Origin: CAIMUS01 sp963708455
GTDB taxonomy: Bacteria > Pseudomonadota > Gammaproteobacteria > Competibacterales > Competibacteraceae
DNA: 64,000 bases
Direction of reading: 5' to 3'
NCBI GenBank assembly: GCA_963708455.1
Contig: CAVPSQ010000004.1
Span: 992,001 to 1,056,000, forward strand
Position numbers and translations under genes: made by a program. Below, one piece after another: positions 18,620 through 27,268 of this stretch. Every line of letters starts with the position of its first letter. Position 1 is the first letter of the stretch. The notes below the pieces were generated by a model. The model was not told the origin of the DNA, searched no databases, and saw only the letters and a list, made by a program, of their open reading frames with translations.

Positions 18620-19354
18620 TCAGGCCATCGCATCCAGCCATTGCTGGGCTGCGGTCAGATCAATATCGCCTTCGTACAGCGCCCGGCCGATGATGGCGCC
18701 CATGATTCCCTCCTGGCGGACTTCCCATAGAGTGCGCAGGTCATCCATGCTGCTGATGCCTCCAGAAGCGATCACGGGAATGGAAATGGCTCTGGCCAGT
18801 TCGACGGTCGCCTGCACATTGACGCCCTGCATCATGCCGTCGCGGCTGATATCGGTATAGACAATGGCCTCCACTCCGTAGCGCTCGAAGATCTGGGCCA
18901 TATCGATGACATCGTGCTTGGAGAGCTTGGACCAACCCTCCACCGCCAGTTTACCATCCCTGGCGTCCAGGCCGACGATCACATGGCCGGGATATTCCAG
19001 GCACAAATCGCTGATGAAATGCGGTTCCTTGACCGCCTGCGTACCGATGATTACAAAGCGTACCCCGGCGTCGAGATAGGTTTCCACGGTTTGCTCAGTG
19101 CGGATGCCGCCGCCGACCTGGATAGGCAGGTCCGGAAAAGCTTCGGTTATGCGGCGGATGACCTGGGCGTTCATCGGCTGGCCGGCGAAAGCGCCGTTGA
19201 GGTCCACCACATGCAACCGGCGGGCGCCGGCCTCCACCCAGCGGGCCGCCATCGCTATCGGGTCTTCGGAAAACACCGTGGTGTCTTCCAAACGTCCCTG
19301 TCGCAATCGCACGCATTTACCGTCTTTAAGATCGATTGCAGGTATCAATAACAT
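18620..19354 (-). CDS. hisA: ProFAR isomerase (phosphoribosylformimino-AICAR ribotide isomerase)
   Basis: A 244-residue half-barrel-duplicated TIM barrel that isomerises ProFAR to PRFAR in histidine synthesis. AIDLKDGKCVRLRQG at residues 6-20 holds the catalytic Asp8 equivalent; DLNGAFAG, VGGGIRTEQTVETYLDAGVRFVIIGT, VYTDISRDGMMQGVN (second catalytic Asp) and VIASGGISSMDDL follow. Located between hisH and hisF on the same strand with short gaps. Confidence 0.97.
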   Translation of the reverse strand: MLLIPAIDLKDGKCVRLRQGRLEDTTVFSEDPIAMAARWVEAGARRLHVVDLNGAFAGQPMNAQVIRRITEAFPDLPIQVGGGIRTEQTVETYLDAGVRFVIIGTQAVKEPHFISDLCLEYPGHVIVGLDARDGKLAVEGWSKLSKHDVIDMAQIFERYGVEAIVYTDISRDGMMQGVNVQATVELARAISIPVIASGGISSMDDLRTLWEVRQEGIMGAIIGRALYEGDIDLTAAQQWLDAMA

Positions 19355-19381
19355 GGCTGTGAGTGTCGTCAGGCTATTGGT

Positions 19382-20026
19382 TCAGGTCGGGTTCCAGGGT
19401 ACGAAATTGGCTAGCAGCCGCAGACCGGCGTGGGCGCTTTTCTCCGGATGGAATTGCACAGCGAAGATATTGTCTTGCGCAATCGCCGCGGCGAAGTCGA
19501 TTCCATAATGGGTTTTACCGGCCACGATGGGGGCGGCGGCCGGTTGCAGATAATAACTGTGTACGAAATAAAAACGGCTGTCCTGGGGAATGCCGGACCA
19601 GAGCGGATGCGTCATGGTTTGATGTACCTGATTCCAGCCCATGTGGGGAATCTTGAGCCGCTCACCCGTGGCCGGGTCGCACAACGAGGCTGGGAAGCGC
19701 GCCACCCGTCCCGGCAGAATGCCAAGGCAGGGTGTGCCCTCGTTTTCCTCGCTGAACTCCAGCAGCGCCTGTGGGCCCAGGCACAGACCGAGAAAGGGTT
19801 TGGTGGACGCCGCCTGTTGCACCACCTCGAGCAAATGCCCCTGCCGCAAGGCGAGCATGCAGTCGCGGATAGCTCCCTGGCCGGGAAACACCACCCGGTC
19901 TGCCGCCAGAATATCTTCAGGCCGGTGGGTGACCGTGATGCGAGTGGCGGGCGCCACGTACTCCAGCGCCTTGGCGACGGAGCGCAGATTGCCCATGCCG
20001 TAATCGATAATCGCGATGGTCGTCAT
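19382..20026 (-). CDS. hisH: Imidazole glycerol phosphate synthase, glutaminase subunit
   Basis: A 214-residue class I glutamine amidotransferase that supplies ammonia to HisF. IIDYGMGNLRSVAKALE is the family start. FLGLCLGPQALLE holds the nucleophilic Cys; many HisH proteins read LGICLGMQ here, so Gly-Pro is a small variation. VHSYYLQP and VQFHPEKSAHAGLRLL give the His and Glu of the triad. A 27-base gap separates it from hisA. Confidence 0.96.
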   Translation of the reverse strand: MTTIAIIDYGMGNLRSVAKALEYVAPATRITVTHRPEDILAADRVVFPGQGAIRDCMLALRQGHLLEVVQQAASTKPFLGLCLGPQALLEFSEENEGTPCLGILPGRVARFPASLCDPATGERLKIPHMGWNQVHQTMTHPLWSGIPQDSRFYFVHSYYLQPAAAPIVAGKTHYGIDFAAAIAQDNIFAVQFHPEKSAHAGLRLLANFVPWNPT

Positions 20027-20063
20027 TTAAAATGCTGTCCGCGGCAAGGATAACAGGCACACT

Positions 20064-20657
20064 TCAAAGACTGCCTTTGGTGGAAGGAGTGATTCCCTGC
20101 ATGCGCGTATCGCGCTCCACCGCTATCCGCAGGGCGCGTCCGAAAGCCTTGAATACCGTTTCGGCGATATGATGCGCATTACGCCCCCGCAGGTTGTCGA
20201 TGTGCAGGGTGAACTGGGCATGGTTGACCAGTCCCTGGAAGAATTCCCGCAGCAGGTCCACGTCGAAAGCGCCAATGCGGGCGCGTGGGAAATCCACGTG
20301 ATATTCCAGTCCGGGACGGCCGGAAAAATCCAACACCACCCGCGACAGCGCCTCATCCAGCGGCACATAGGCCTCACCGTAACGGCGAATCCCTTGCTTA
20401 TCGCCTAACGCTTCTTTAAACGCCTGCCCCAGGGTGATACCGATATCTTCCACCGTATGATGGGCATCGATATGCAGATCGCCCTCGGCGTGGATGTCCA
20501 GATCGATCATGCCGTGGCGGGCGACCTGGTCGAGCATGTGCTCCAGAAAAGGCAGCGGGGTAGCGAATGCAGTGACGCCCTCGCCATCCAGATCGACGAC
20601 TACTTGAATCCGGGTTTCCAGCGTTGTACGGTTGACCGTCGCTGTGCGTGCCGACAT
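20064..20657 (-). CDS. hisB: Imidazoleglycerol-phosphate dehydratase
   Basis: A 197-residue manganese enzyme that dehydrates imidazole glycerol phosphate to imidazole acetol phosphate. Monofunctional: no histidinol-phosphatase domain, so that activity must be encoded elsewhere. Metal-binding motifs HMLDQVARHG, HIDAHHTVEDIGITLGQA and the second-half HHIAETVFKAFGRALR are intact. First gene of the leftward run hisB-hisH-hisA-hisF-hisE-tatABC. The 169 bases to radC, which is divergent, contain no obvious attenuator peptide. Confidence 0.97.
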   Translation of the reverse strand: MSARTATVNRTTLETRIQVVVDLDGEGVTAFATPLPFLEHMLDQVARHGMIDLDIHAEGDLHIDAHHTVEDIGITLGQAFKEALGDKQGIRRYGEAYVPLDEALSRVVLDFSGRPGLEYHVDFPRARIGAFDVDLLREFFQGLVNHAQFTLHIDNLRGRNAHHIAETVFKAFGRALRIAVERDTRMQGITPSTKGSL

Positions 20658-20826
20658 AACAATGACTGCTCTGGTGATTATCGTAATTCAGTTGTGCTTC
20701 AGCATACCGCGATTCCAGTCTAGCTTGAATATCAGCCTTTTGCCACAAGCTGCTAGAATGAATCAGGTGACAGCAATGCTGCATTGCAGGAAATCTTGTT
20801 GAAGAATCTAAATTAAGGACAGAACG

Positions 20827-21501
20827 ATGTCTATCCGCGACTGGCCCGATGCCGAACGTCCCCGCGAGAAGCTGCTGCAGCGCGGGGCGGCGGCACTTTC
20901 CGATGCCGAGTTACTGGCGATTTTCCTGCGCATCGGCATTCCCGGTCGTAACGCCGTGGATCTGGCGCGCGACCTGCTGAATCAGTACGGCGGTTTGCGG
21001 CAACTGCTGGAAGCGGAGCAATCCAGTTTCTGCGCCAATCCGGGTATTGGTCAGACCAAATACGTGCAGTTGCAGGCCGTGCTGGAGCTGGCCCGGCGTT
21101 ATCTGGAAACCACCCTGCAACGGGGTAATGCGCTGCAAAGCGTGGCCGACACCCGGCGCTATCTGACCGCCCGTTTGCGTCACCAGCCCCATGAAGTGTT
21201 CGCCTGTCTCTTTCTGGACAACCGCCATCGGGTGATCGCCTTCGAGGAATTATTCCATGGCACGATCGACGGCGCTTCGGTACACCCCCGCCAGATCATG
21301 CGACGGGCGATTTACCATAATGCGGCTGCCGTTATTCTGGCGCACAATCATCCTTCTGGTGTAGCCGAACCGAGCCGCGCCGACGAACAGATCACGCTCC
21401 GCATCAGAGATGCGCTGGCGTTTATGGACGTGCGGGTGCTGGACCATATGGTCATCGGGGACGGGCAGGTGATTTCGCTCGCCGAGCGGGGTTTGTTGTA
21501 G
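20827..21501 (+). CDS. radC: RadC family JAB/MPN-type protein
   Basis: A 224-residue protein with an N-terminal helix-hairpin-helix-like domain (REKLLQRGAAALSDAELLAIFLRIG) and a C-terminal MPN/JAMM domain with the metal motif HNHPSGVAEPSRAD. The name radC is historical and a direct repair role is no longer accepted; the JAMM site suggests a peptidase or hydrolase. GGAC lies just upstream of the ATG at 20827. In many relatives it sits near dfp/coaBC and rpmB, which are absent here. The 170 bases after it hold nothing recognised. Confidence 0.93.
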   Translation: MSIRDWPDAERPREKLLQRGAAALSDAELLAIFLRIGIPGRNAVDLARDLLNQYGGLRQLLEAEQSSFCANPGIGQTKYVQLQAVLELARRYLETTLQRGNALQSVADTRRYLTARLRHQPHEVFACLFLDNRHRVIAFEELFHGTIDGASVHPRQIMRRAIYHNAAAVILAHNHPSGVAEPSRADEQITLRIRDALAFMDVRVLDHMVIGDGQVISLAERGLL

Positions 21502-21674
21502 TGGTAGCGTTGGCCGTGTTGGCTGTACCCAGTTAACCGCAGCCGCCGCTGTTTTCGACAGGGTTTAGCTGGGTCGAATCTTTGTCTGTACTTCATGGGA
21601 TTGAACCTGTCGAATCGGCATCACCGCATCGAGCTGCACGCCTGAGTTAAGCGCAGCCGGCGAGCCGGCGGCGC

Positions 21675-23015
21675 CTACCCTGCCAGTTGCCGCTCCAGAT
21701 AATGGATATCGACGCCGCCCTCGATAAAGGCGGCATCGTTGAGCAGCCGCCGGTGCAGCGGAATATTGGTCTTGATCCCCTCCACCACCATCTCGGCCAG
21801 GGCAGTGCGCATGCGTGCCAGGGCGGCGGCGCGGTTTTCGCCATGCGCGATCAGCTTGCCGATCAGCGAATCGTAATGGGGCGGTACCCGATAACCGTTA
21901 TAGATATGCGAATCCATGCGGATGCCCGGACCACCGGGCGTGTGGTACTGGGTAATGATGCCGGGGGAAGGAAAAAAGGATTCCGGGTCTTCCGCATTGA
22001 TGCGGCATTCGATAGCGTGGCCTGTAAGCCGGATATCTTCCTGCCGGTGGCTCAAAGGTTCGCCGGCGGCGATGCGCAATTGCTCCTTGACGATATCCAC
22101 GCCGCTGACCATCTCGGTCACCGGATGCTCCACCTGAATGCGGGTGTTCATTTCGATGAAATAAAAAGCGCCATCCTGATACAGAAACTCGAAGGTGCCG
22201 GCGCCCCGATAGCCGATGCGCCGGCAGGCTTGCAGGCATACCGCGCCGATGTGGTGGCGCTGCTCAGGCGTAATGCCGGACGCCGGCGATTCTTCGATGA
22301 CCTTCTGATGGCGGCGCTGCATGGAGCAATCCCGCTCCCCCAGGAAAAGCGCATTGCCGTGGGTATCGGCCAGCATCTGGACTTCGATATGGCGCGGATG
22401 GTCCAGGTATTTTTCCATGTAGACCGTGGCGTTGCCGAAGGTGGCGCGGGCCTCGTTACGGGTCAGGGCAATGGCGTTCAACAGCGTTGCCTCGCCGTGC
22501 ACCACCCGCATGCCGCGCCCGCCGCCGCCGGCGGCGGCTTTGACGATCACCGGATAACCGATTTTGGCGGCCAGTTCCAAATTGACCGCATCGTCGTCCT
22601 CCAGCGAGCCATCGGAGCCGGGCACGCAGGGCACACCGGCGGCGCGCATGGCGCGGATGGCGGCGATCTTGTCGCCCATCAGCCGAATAGTTTCCGGGCG
22701 CGGACCGATGAAGATAAAGCCGCTTTGCTCCACCCGCTCGGCGAAATCGGCGTTCTCGGCTAGAAAGCCGTAGCCGGGATGAATGGCGACCGCGTCGGTG
22801 ACTTCGGCGGCGCTGATGATGGCCGGCATGTTCAGATAGCTGTCCGCTGCCGCCGGCGGACCGATGCAGACCGTTTCATCGGCCAGCAGTACGTGCTTCA
22901 GATCCCGATCGGCGGTGGAATGCACCGCCACCGTCGGTATCCCCATTTCCCGGCAGGCTCGCAGGATCCGGAGCGCGATCTCGCCACGGTTGGCAATGAC
23001 GACTTTATCCAGCAT
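21675..23015 (-). CDS. accC: Acetyl-CoA carboxylase biotin carboxylase subunit
   Basis: A 446-residue ATP-grasp enzyme that carboxylates biotin on AccB, the first half-reaction of fatty-acid synthesis. It starts MLDKVVIANRGEIALRILRACREMGI, then HPGYGFLAENADFAE, the glycine-rich ATP loop KAAAGGGGRGMRVV, EKYLDHPRHIEVQ, CSMQRRHQKVIEE and the catalytic EMNTRIQVEHPVTE. Length is standard. It is 27 bases downstream of accB. Confidence 0.97.
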   Translation of the reverse strand: MLDKVVIANRGEIALRILRACREMGIPTVAVHSTADRDLKHVLLADETVCIGPPAAADSYLNMPAIISAAEVTDAVAIHPGYGFLAENADFAERVEQSGFIFIGPRPETIRLMGDKIAAIRAMRAAGVPCVPGSDGSLEDDDAVNLELAAKIGYPVIVKAAAGGGGRGMRVVHGEATLLNAIALTRNEARATFGNATVYMEKYLDHPRHIEVQMLADTHGNALFLGERDCSMQRRHQKVIEESPASGITPEQRHHIGAVCLQACRRIGYRGAGTFEFLYQDGAFYFIEMNTRIQVEHPVTEMVSGVDIVKEQLRIAAGEPLSHRQEDIRLTGHAIECRINAEDPESFFPSPGIITQYHTPGGPGIRMDSHIYNGYRVPPHYDSLIGKLIAHGENRAAALARMRTALAEMVVEGIKTNIPLHRRLLNDAAFIEGGVDIHYLERQLAG

Positions 23016-23042
23016 GATTTCGAGGGCGCCAGAGGGGCAGCA

Positions 23043-23477
23043 CTATTCGAGCTGAAACAGCGGTTGATCGTATTCGACCGGTTGGCCGTCTTCCACCATG
23101 ATCCGGGTGACGACGCCCGCTTGATCCGCTTCGATCTGATTGAACATCTTCATGGCCTCGATGATGCAGATCACCTCGCCCACGTTCAGCGTCTGGCCAA
23201 TTTCCACGAAAGGTTTGGAGCCCGGCGAGACCGCCCGGTAGAACGTGCCCACCATCGGGGAACGCAGCATCCGCCCCGGGGCAGCGGTCTCCACCGGCGG
23301 GAGCGCGGCGGCCGCCGCCGGCGGATAGCCGGCGGGTGGCGGTGGCGCCGACTGGGACATGCTGTCCGGCGGCTGGCGGCAGATGCGCACTGCTTCTTCG
23401 CCTTCCTTGATTTCGATTTCCGTAATCCCGGATTCTTCCAACAATTCAATAAGTTTCTTGATCTTACGGATATCCAT
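23043..23477 (-). CDS. accB: Biotin carboxyl carrier protein of acetyl-CoA carboxylase
   Basis: A 144-residue carrier whose biotinyl-lysine lies in EAMKMFN about 35 residues from the end. The order is an N-terminal helix (MDIRKIKKLIELLEESGITEIEIKEGEE), a Pro/Ala-rich mobile linker, then the lipoyl-like domain starting SPMVGTFYRAVSPGSKPFVEIGQ. The ATG at 23477 is chosen; the in-frame upstream extension to 23537 overlaps aroQ and is Arg/Pro-rich. Classic aroQ-accB-accC operon. Confidence 0.95.
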   Translation of the reverse strand: MDIRKIKKLIELLEESGITEIEIKEGEEAVRICRQPPDSMSQSAPPPPAGYPPAAAAALPPVETAAPGRMLRSPMVGTFYRAVSPGSKPFVEIGQTLNVGEVICIIEAMKMFNQIEADQAGVVTRIMVEDGQPVEYDQPLFQLE

Positions 23478-23487
23478 GCCGGTATCT

Positions 23488-23934
23488 CTAGGGGCTCGCG
23501 ACCAGCCGCCGGTCGGCCGCCTGCAGCGCCAGTTCATAACCCTGCGCTCCCAGACCGCTGATAACCCCGACGGCGATGTCCGACAGATAGGACTGCTGGC
23601 GGAAAGATTCGCGGGCGTAAACGTTGGAGAGATGCACTTCGATAAACGCTACGCCGACCGCGAGCAGGGCGTCGCGCAGCGCGATGCTGGTATGAGTGTA
23701 GGCCGCCGGATTGATGATGATGAACTGCACGTCTTGGCGACGCGCTTCCTGGATGCGCTCCACCAGGGCATGTTCGGCGTTACTCTGGAAAAACAGCAGT
23801 TCATGACCCAGACTCTGCGCCAGGGTCTCGCAGCGGAGACGGATCTCGTCCAGCGTGACGGAACCGTACACCCCGGGTTCGCGGGCGCCCAATAGGTTGA
23901 GATTGGGTCCGTTGAGAATCAACAATTTTGCCAT
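23488..23934 (-). CDS. aroQ: 3-dehydroquinate dehydratase, type II
   Basis: A 148-residue dodecameric dehydratase of the shikimate pathway (3-dehydroquinate to 3-dehydroshikimate). ILNGPNLNLLGAREPGVYG at the start includes the catalytic Tyr; IINPAAYTHTSIALRDAL and FIEVHLSNVYARESFR are the other active-site segments. The start at 23934 (MAKLLILNG) is preferred to 23946. It leads the accB-accC operon. Confidence 0.95.
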   Translation of the reverse strand: MAKLLILNGPNLNLLGAREPGVYGSVTLDEIRLRCETLAQSLGHELLFFQSNAEHALVERIQEARRQDVQFIIINPAAYTHTSIALRDALLAVGVAFIEVHLSNVYARESFRQQSYLSDIAVGVISGLGAQGYELALQAADRRLVASP

Positions 23935-24085
23935 AGTAATAGGCAATCGGCCTCAGAACAGTACAGGGCAGGCATTGTGCTCCAATCAGGTAGAAGTTGT
24001 CTACCGTTTCGCCTGATCCCGGCAGATCGCCGCCGTTGGTGACAGAAACAGCCCTATTCGCAGTCAATTGCAGCCAATAGCTGCT

Positions 24086-26373
24086 TTAACGCGAGCCCAG
24101 GACCTGGTCCAGGTGGGCCTTGAAACGCTCCGCCGGCATGAAGCCAATCACCCGGTAGGGTTTGCGCTCGCTCCCGTCGGGACCGAAGAACAGGGTGGCC
24201 GGCGGGCCAAAAATGGCAAAATGGCGCAGCAACTCCTGAGCGGCGGCGTCGTTGGCGGTGACATCGGCCTGCAACAACACGACATCCTGCAAGCGGGCGC
24301 GCACGTCAGGATGGCTGAAGGTGTACTTCTCCATTTCTTTGCACGCTATGCACCAGTCGGCATAGAAATCCAGCATGATCGGACGACCGTCCGCCCGGCG
24401 CAGCGCCTGCTCCAGTTCGACCAGCGTTTTGACGGGTCGGAACAGGGGTTGTTCCTGACCGACAGCGGTACTGAAACTGACCCCGCGCAAGGGTTGCAGC
24501 ACGTCCCGACCGCCGGCGGCCAGCCCGACCAGCAGCAGAATACCGTAGACCAGCAGCACCAGCCCCAGTCCCTTGACGATGATTCGCCAGCCCGAGGCCA
24601 GCGTCTCCACAGTGTGGAAAGCGCCCATATAGGTGGCGCAGACAATCAGCAGCACGGCCCAGGCCAGCATCGTAACCGCCGGTGGCAGGATGCGCTCCAG
24701 CAGCCACAGCGCCATCGCCAGCAGCACCACGCCGAACACGATCTGGATTTGTTCCATCCAGGGGCCGGCTCGGGGCAGCAGACGGCCGGCGGAAGCGCCC
24801 AACAGCAGCAGCGGCGCGCCCATACCCAGGCTGAGGACGAACAGCGCGCCGCCGCCCAGGACTACATCGCCAGCGCCGGCGATCACCGTCAGTACGCCGA
24901 GCAGCGGCGGCGCCACGCAGGGACTGACGATCAGGGCCGACAGCACACCCATGCCGGCCACGCCGAGGTAATTGCCGCCGCGCCGATGGGCGCCGGGTTC
25001 CGTCAACTGCTGCCGCCAGCGTTCCGGCAATTGCAGTTCGTAGAAGCCGAACATGGACAGCGCCAGGGCTACAAACAGGGCGCTGCTGCCGGCCAGGACC
25101 CAGGGATTCTGCAACAGCGCCTGGATGTTGCGGCCCAGCAGCGCCGCCCCTATACCGGCTGCGGTATAGGTCAGCGTCATCGCCAGGACGTAGACCAGCG
25201 ACAAGCCGAAAGCGCGGCGGTGATGCAGGCGACCGCCCTGACCGACGATCAGGCTGGAAAGAATCGGTGCCATCGGAAACACGCAGGGCGTGAACGCCAG
25301 CAGCAGGCCGAAGCCGAAGAAAGCCGGCAGCGCCCAGAAACGCTGCTCGATGAGCAGGCGCGCCATGCGATCCTGTTCCGCCTCGACCGGAGCAGTTGAC
25401 GCCGGCTGGACGGCTGGCGGCACAGTGGCCGCGGGAGCCGCCGCCAGAGTGACCGGCAGGATGCGGGTGATGGGCGAATAGCAGACGCCGGTTTCGGCGC
25501 AGCCCTGATAGGCGACCCGTAGTGCGAAATCCCGACCACCGACGGCGCCCTGCAACCGGGTGATGACGTCGGCCTGGTGAAAATAAACTTCCTGGCGTCC
25601 GAAAAATTCGTCTTCGATGGCTTTGCCCGTCGGCAGATCGACGGCCTGGATGCGTACACCGGGGGCATCCATCAGGTTCAGGCCGATCTTGTCTTTGTAT
25701 AGGTAGTAGCCAGCGGCGATGTCCCAGCGCAGCAGCAGTGTGTTCGGGTCGGTTGGGACCACCGACAGCACGAACGCCCGATCCGGCTCCAGCAGTTCGT
25801 CCTGTGACGGCTGACCGGGCGCGCGTGGGGATTTGAATGCCTGCAGCAGATCGAGCGGCGCAGCGGCAGGCGCTGCTTGCAACACCGGTGGCGCGGCCTC
25901 CACCGGCGGCGGCGCGATGGTCAATGGCGGCGCTGCCGGCTCGACGGTCACGGTACGGCTCTGGGGCGGATAGCAAAAACCCGCCTCGGCGCAGCCCTGG
26001 AAAGCGACTTTCAGCGTCAGTTGCGGCGGGGCGTCGGTGTTGCGCTCCACCGGAATGGCGATCTGGATCGTGCCGCTATAGCTTTCCATCCGGCGAAGAA
26101 CTTGTCCTCCTTGATCTTGCCGGCGGGAAAGTGCGGTTCGCCGAGCCGGATTCCCGGTGTGGTCGCAGTGAAGCGGAAACGCTCCCGATAGAGGTAATAG
26201 CCCGCCGCGATGGACCATTCCGCCAGCACCGTAGCGGCGTCCGGCGCCGTCACGGTGAGCTGGAACGCCTGTTCCGGCGACAACAGTTCGGTCTGCTCGA
26301 GCGCGTGCGCGCCGGACAGGCGCAACAGCATCAGGCCGAACACGATGAGCCAGTATTTTACTTTGATCATCAA
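24086..26373 (-). CDS. dsbD: Thiol:disulfide interchange protein DsbD with tandem N-terminal domains (frame break near 26094)
   Basis: Transfers electrons from cytoplasmic thioredoxin to periplasmic DsbC/DsbG-type partners. About 760 residues after repair, against about 565 in E. coli. A signal peptide (KYWLIVFGLMLLRLSGAHA) leads to a first alpha domain. One base is missing near 26091-26096, where FFAG should read FFGRME, and the second frame continues to FQGCAEAGFCYPP. A linker follows and then a complete second alpha domain ending YQGCAETGVCYSP; both have the CxxxxxC pair. The membrane domain starts with CVFPMAPILSSLIVG and has the second membrane Cys in VSPCVAPPLLG. The C-terminal thioredoxin domain has YADWCIACKEME. 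Confidence 0.9.
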
Positions 26374-26620
26374 TAAATTATATTCGGGACATGGAGCCGT
26401 GGGGAGTGTGCAGGAAAGTCATTTTGTAACTTCCCGATAGCTTAGAGTAGCCAACGCTCACTCAAGCTCACTGCCGGCATGCTGGGTTGCGTGAGCAGCA
26501 GGCCGCGTTGTTATACCGATGGACTGGATACCTTTGCAATTCTCAGCCGTTCGACAGACACGATATTAAGGAACTAGGAGCGCCACTGTACACCAAAACA
26601 GCGCACGGCTATATGCCGCG

Positions 26621-27145
26621 TCATTCACCCAAACCCAGGCGCAGGGCTAACACGCGCAGCGCATTCCAGGGTAACGCGAGCAGTTCGCGCAATCGCCTAC
26701 CGATAGCGACAGGAGCGTCGTCCGGCGCGCTTCCGGTGGCGGCGATGCCGAACTGGCGCAGCAGATAGACACAGCGCCGCAGATGATAGCGGTCGGAAAC
26801 AGCCCAGGCGCTGGACCAGCCCCGCGAGCGCATGATCGCTGCGCTGCGTCGGGCGTTCTCCAGGGTGGACATAGCCGCCTCTTCGAGGATAATGCGATCG
26901 GCCGGAACGCCTTGCGCCAGAGCCAGGCGGGCGATCAGCGCCGCTTCGGAAGGTGGATAGCGGCCCACGCCGCCGGACGCGATCAGCACCGGAGCTTGGC
27001 CGCTCAGCACCAGCCGGGCGCCCTGCAGCGCCCGTCGCCGCAGCGCGGGACTGGGTTCGCCACGCTCCCGCACCGCCGCGCCGAACACGATGACGACGTC
27101 CTTGGTCGTATTCTTCAATAGGGTGTCGCTATCATTGAACCGCAT
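26621..27145 (-). CDS. YdcF/SanA-type DUF218 protein
   Basis: A 174-residue protein of the DUF218 family: VVIVFGAAVRERGEPSPALRRRALQGARLV, a central ASGGVGRYPPSEA, then EEAAMSTLENARRSAAIM and VSDRYHLRRCVYLLR. Some relatives (ElyC, SanA) act in envelope integrity, others bind SAM; the reaction is not known for this branch. No clear membrane span is seen. The ATG at 27145 (MRFNDSD) is preferred to a TTG at 27166. It is divergent from mutL, 123 bases away. The 250 bases between it and dsbD hold nothing recognised. Confidence 0.75.
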   Translation of the reverse strand: MRFNDSDTLLKNTTKDVVIVFGAAVRERGEPSPALRRRALQGARLVLSGQAPVLIASGGVGRYPPSEAALIARLALAQGVPADRIILEEAAMSTLENARRSAAIMRSRGWSSAWAVSDRYHLRRCVYLLRQFGIAATGSAPDDAPVAIGRRLRELLALPWNALRVLALRLGLGE

Positions 27146-27268
27146 GTGAATATTCGTCTGGGGCAACCGGGACAGTGAGCAAAAAACAGCTATGAGACAA
27201 TCATCCCAGCCGGATTGCAGCCATCATTTAAGCGTTGCCATGGTGCAGCCTCTCGCTATTTTGTCACA

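Noticed and set aside
24068..25399. 443-residue open frame opposite dsbD
   Set aside because: Gln/His-rich antisense shadow; the minus strand has the conserved DsbD domains.
26400..26620. Possible small RNA or tRNA in the dsbD-YdcF gap
   Set aside because: No cloverleaf, no strong hairpin with T-run and no conserved promoter could be seen.
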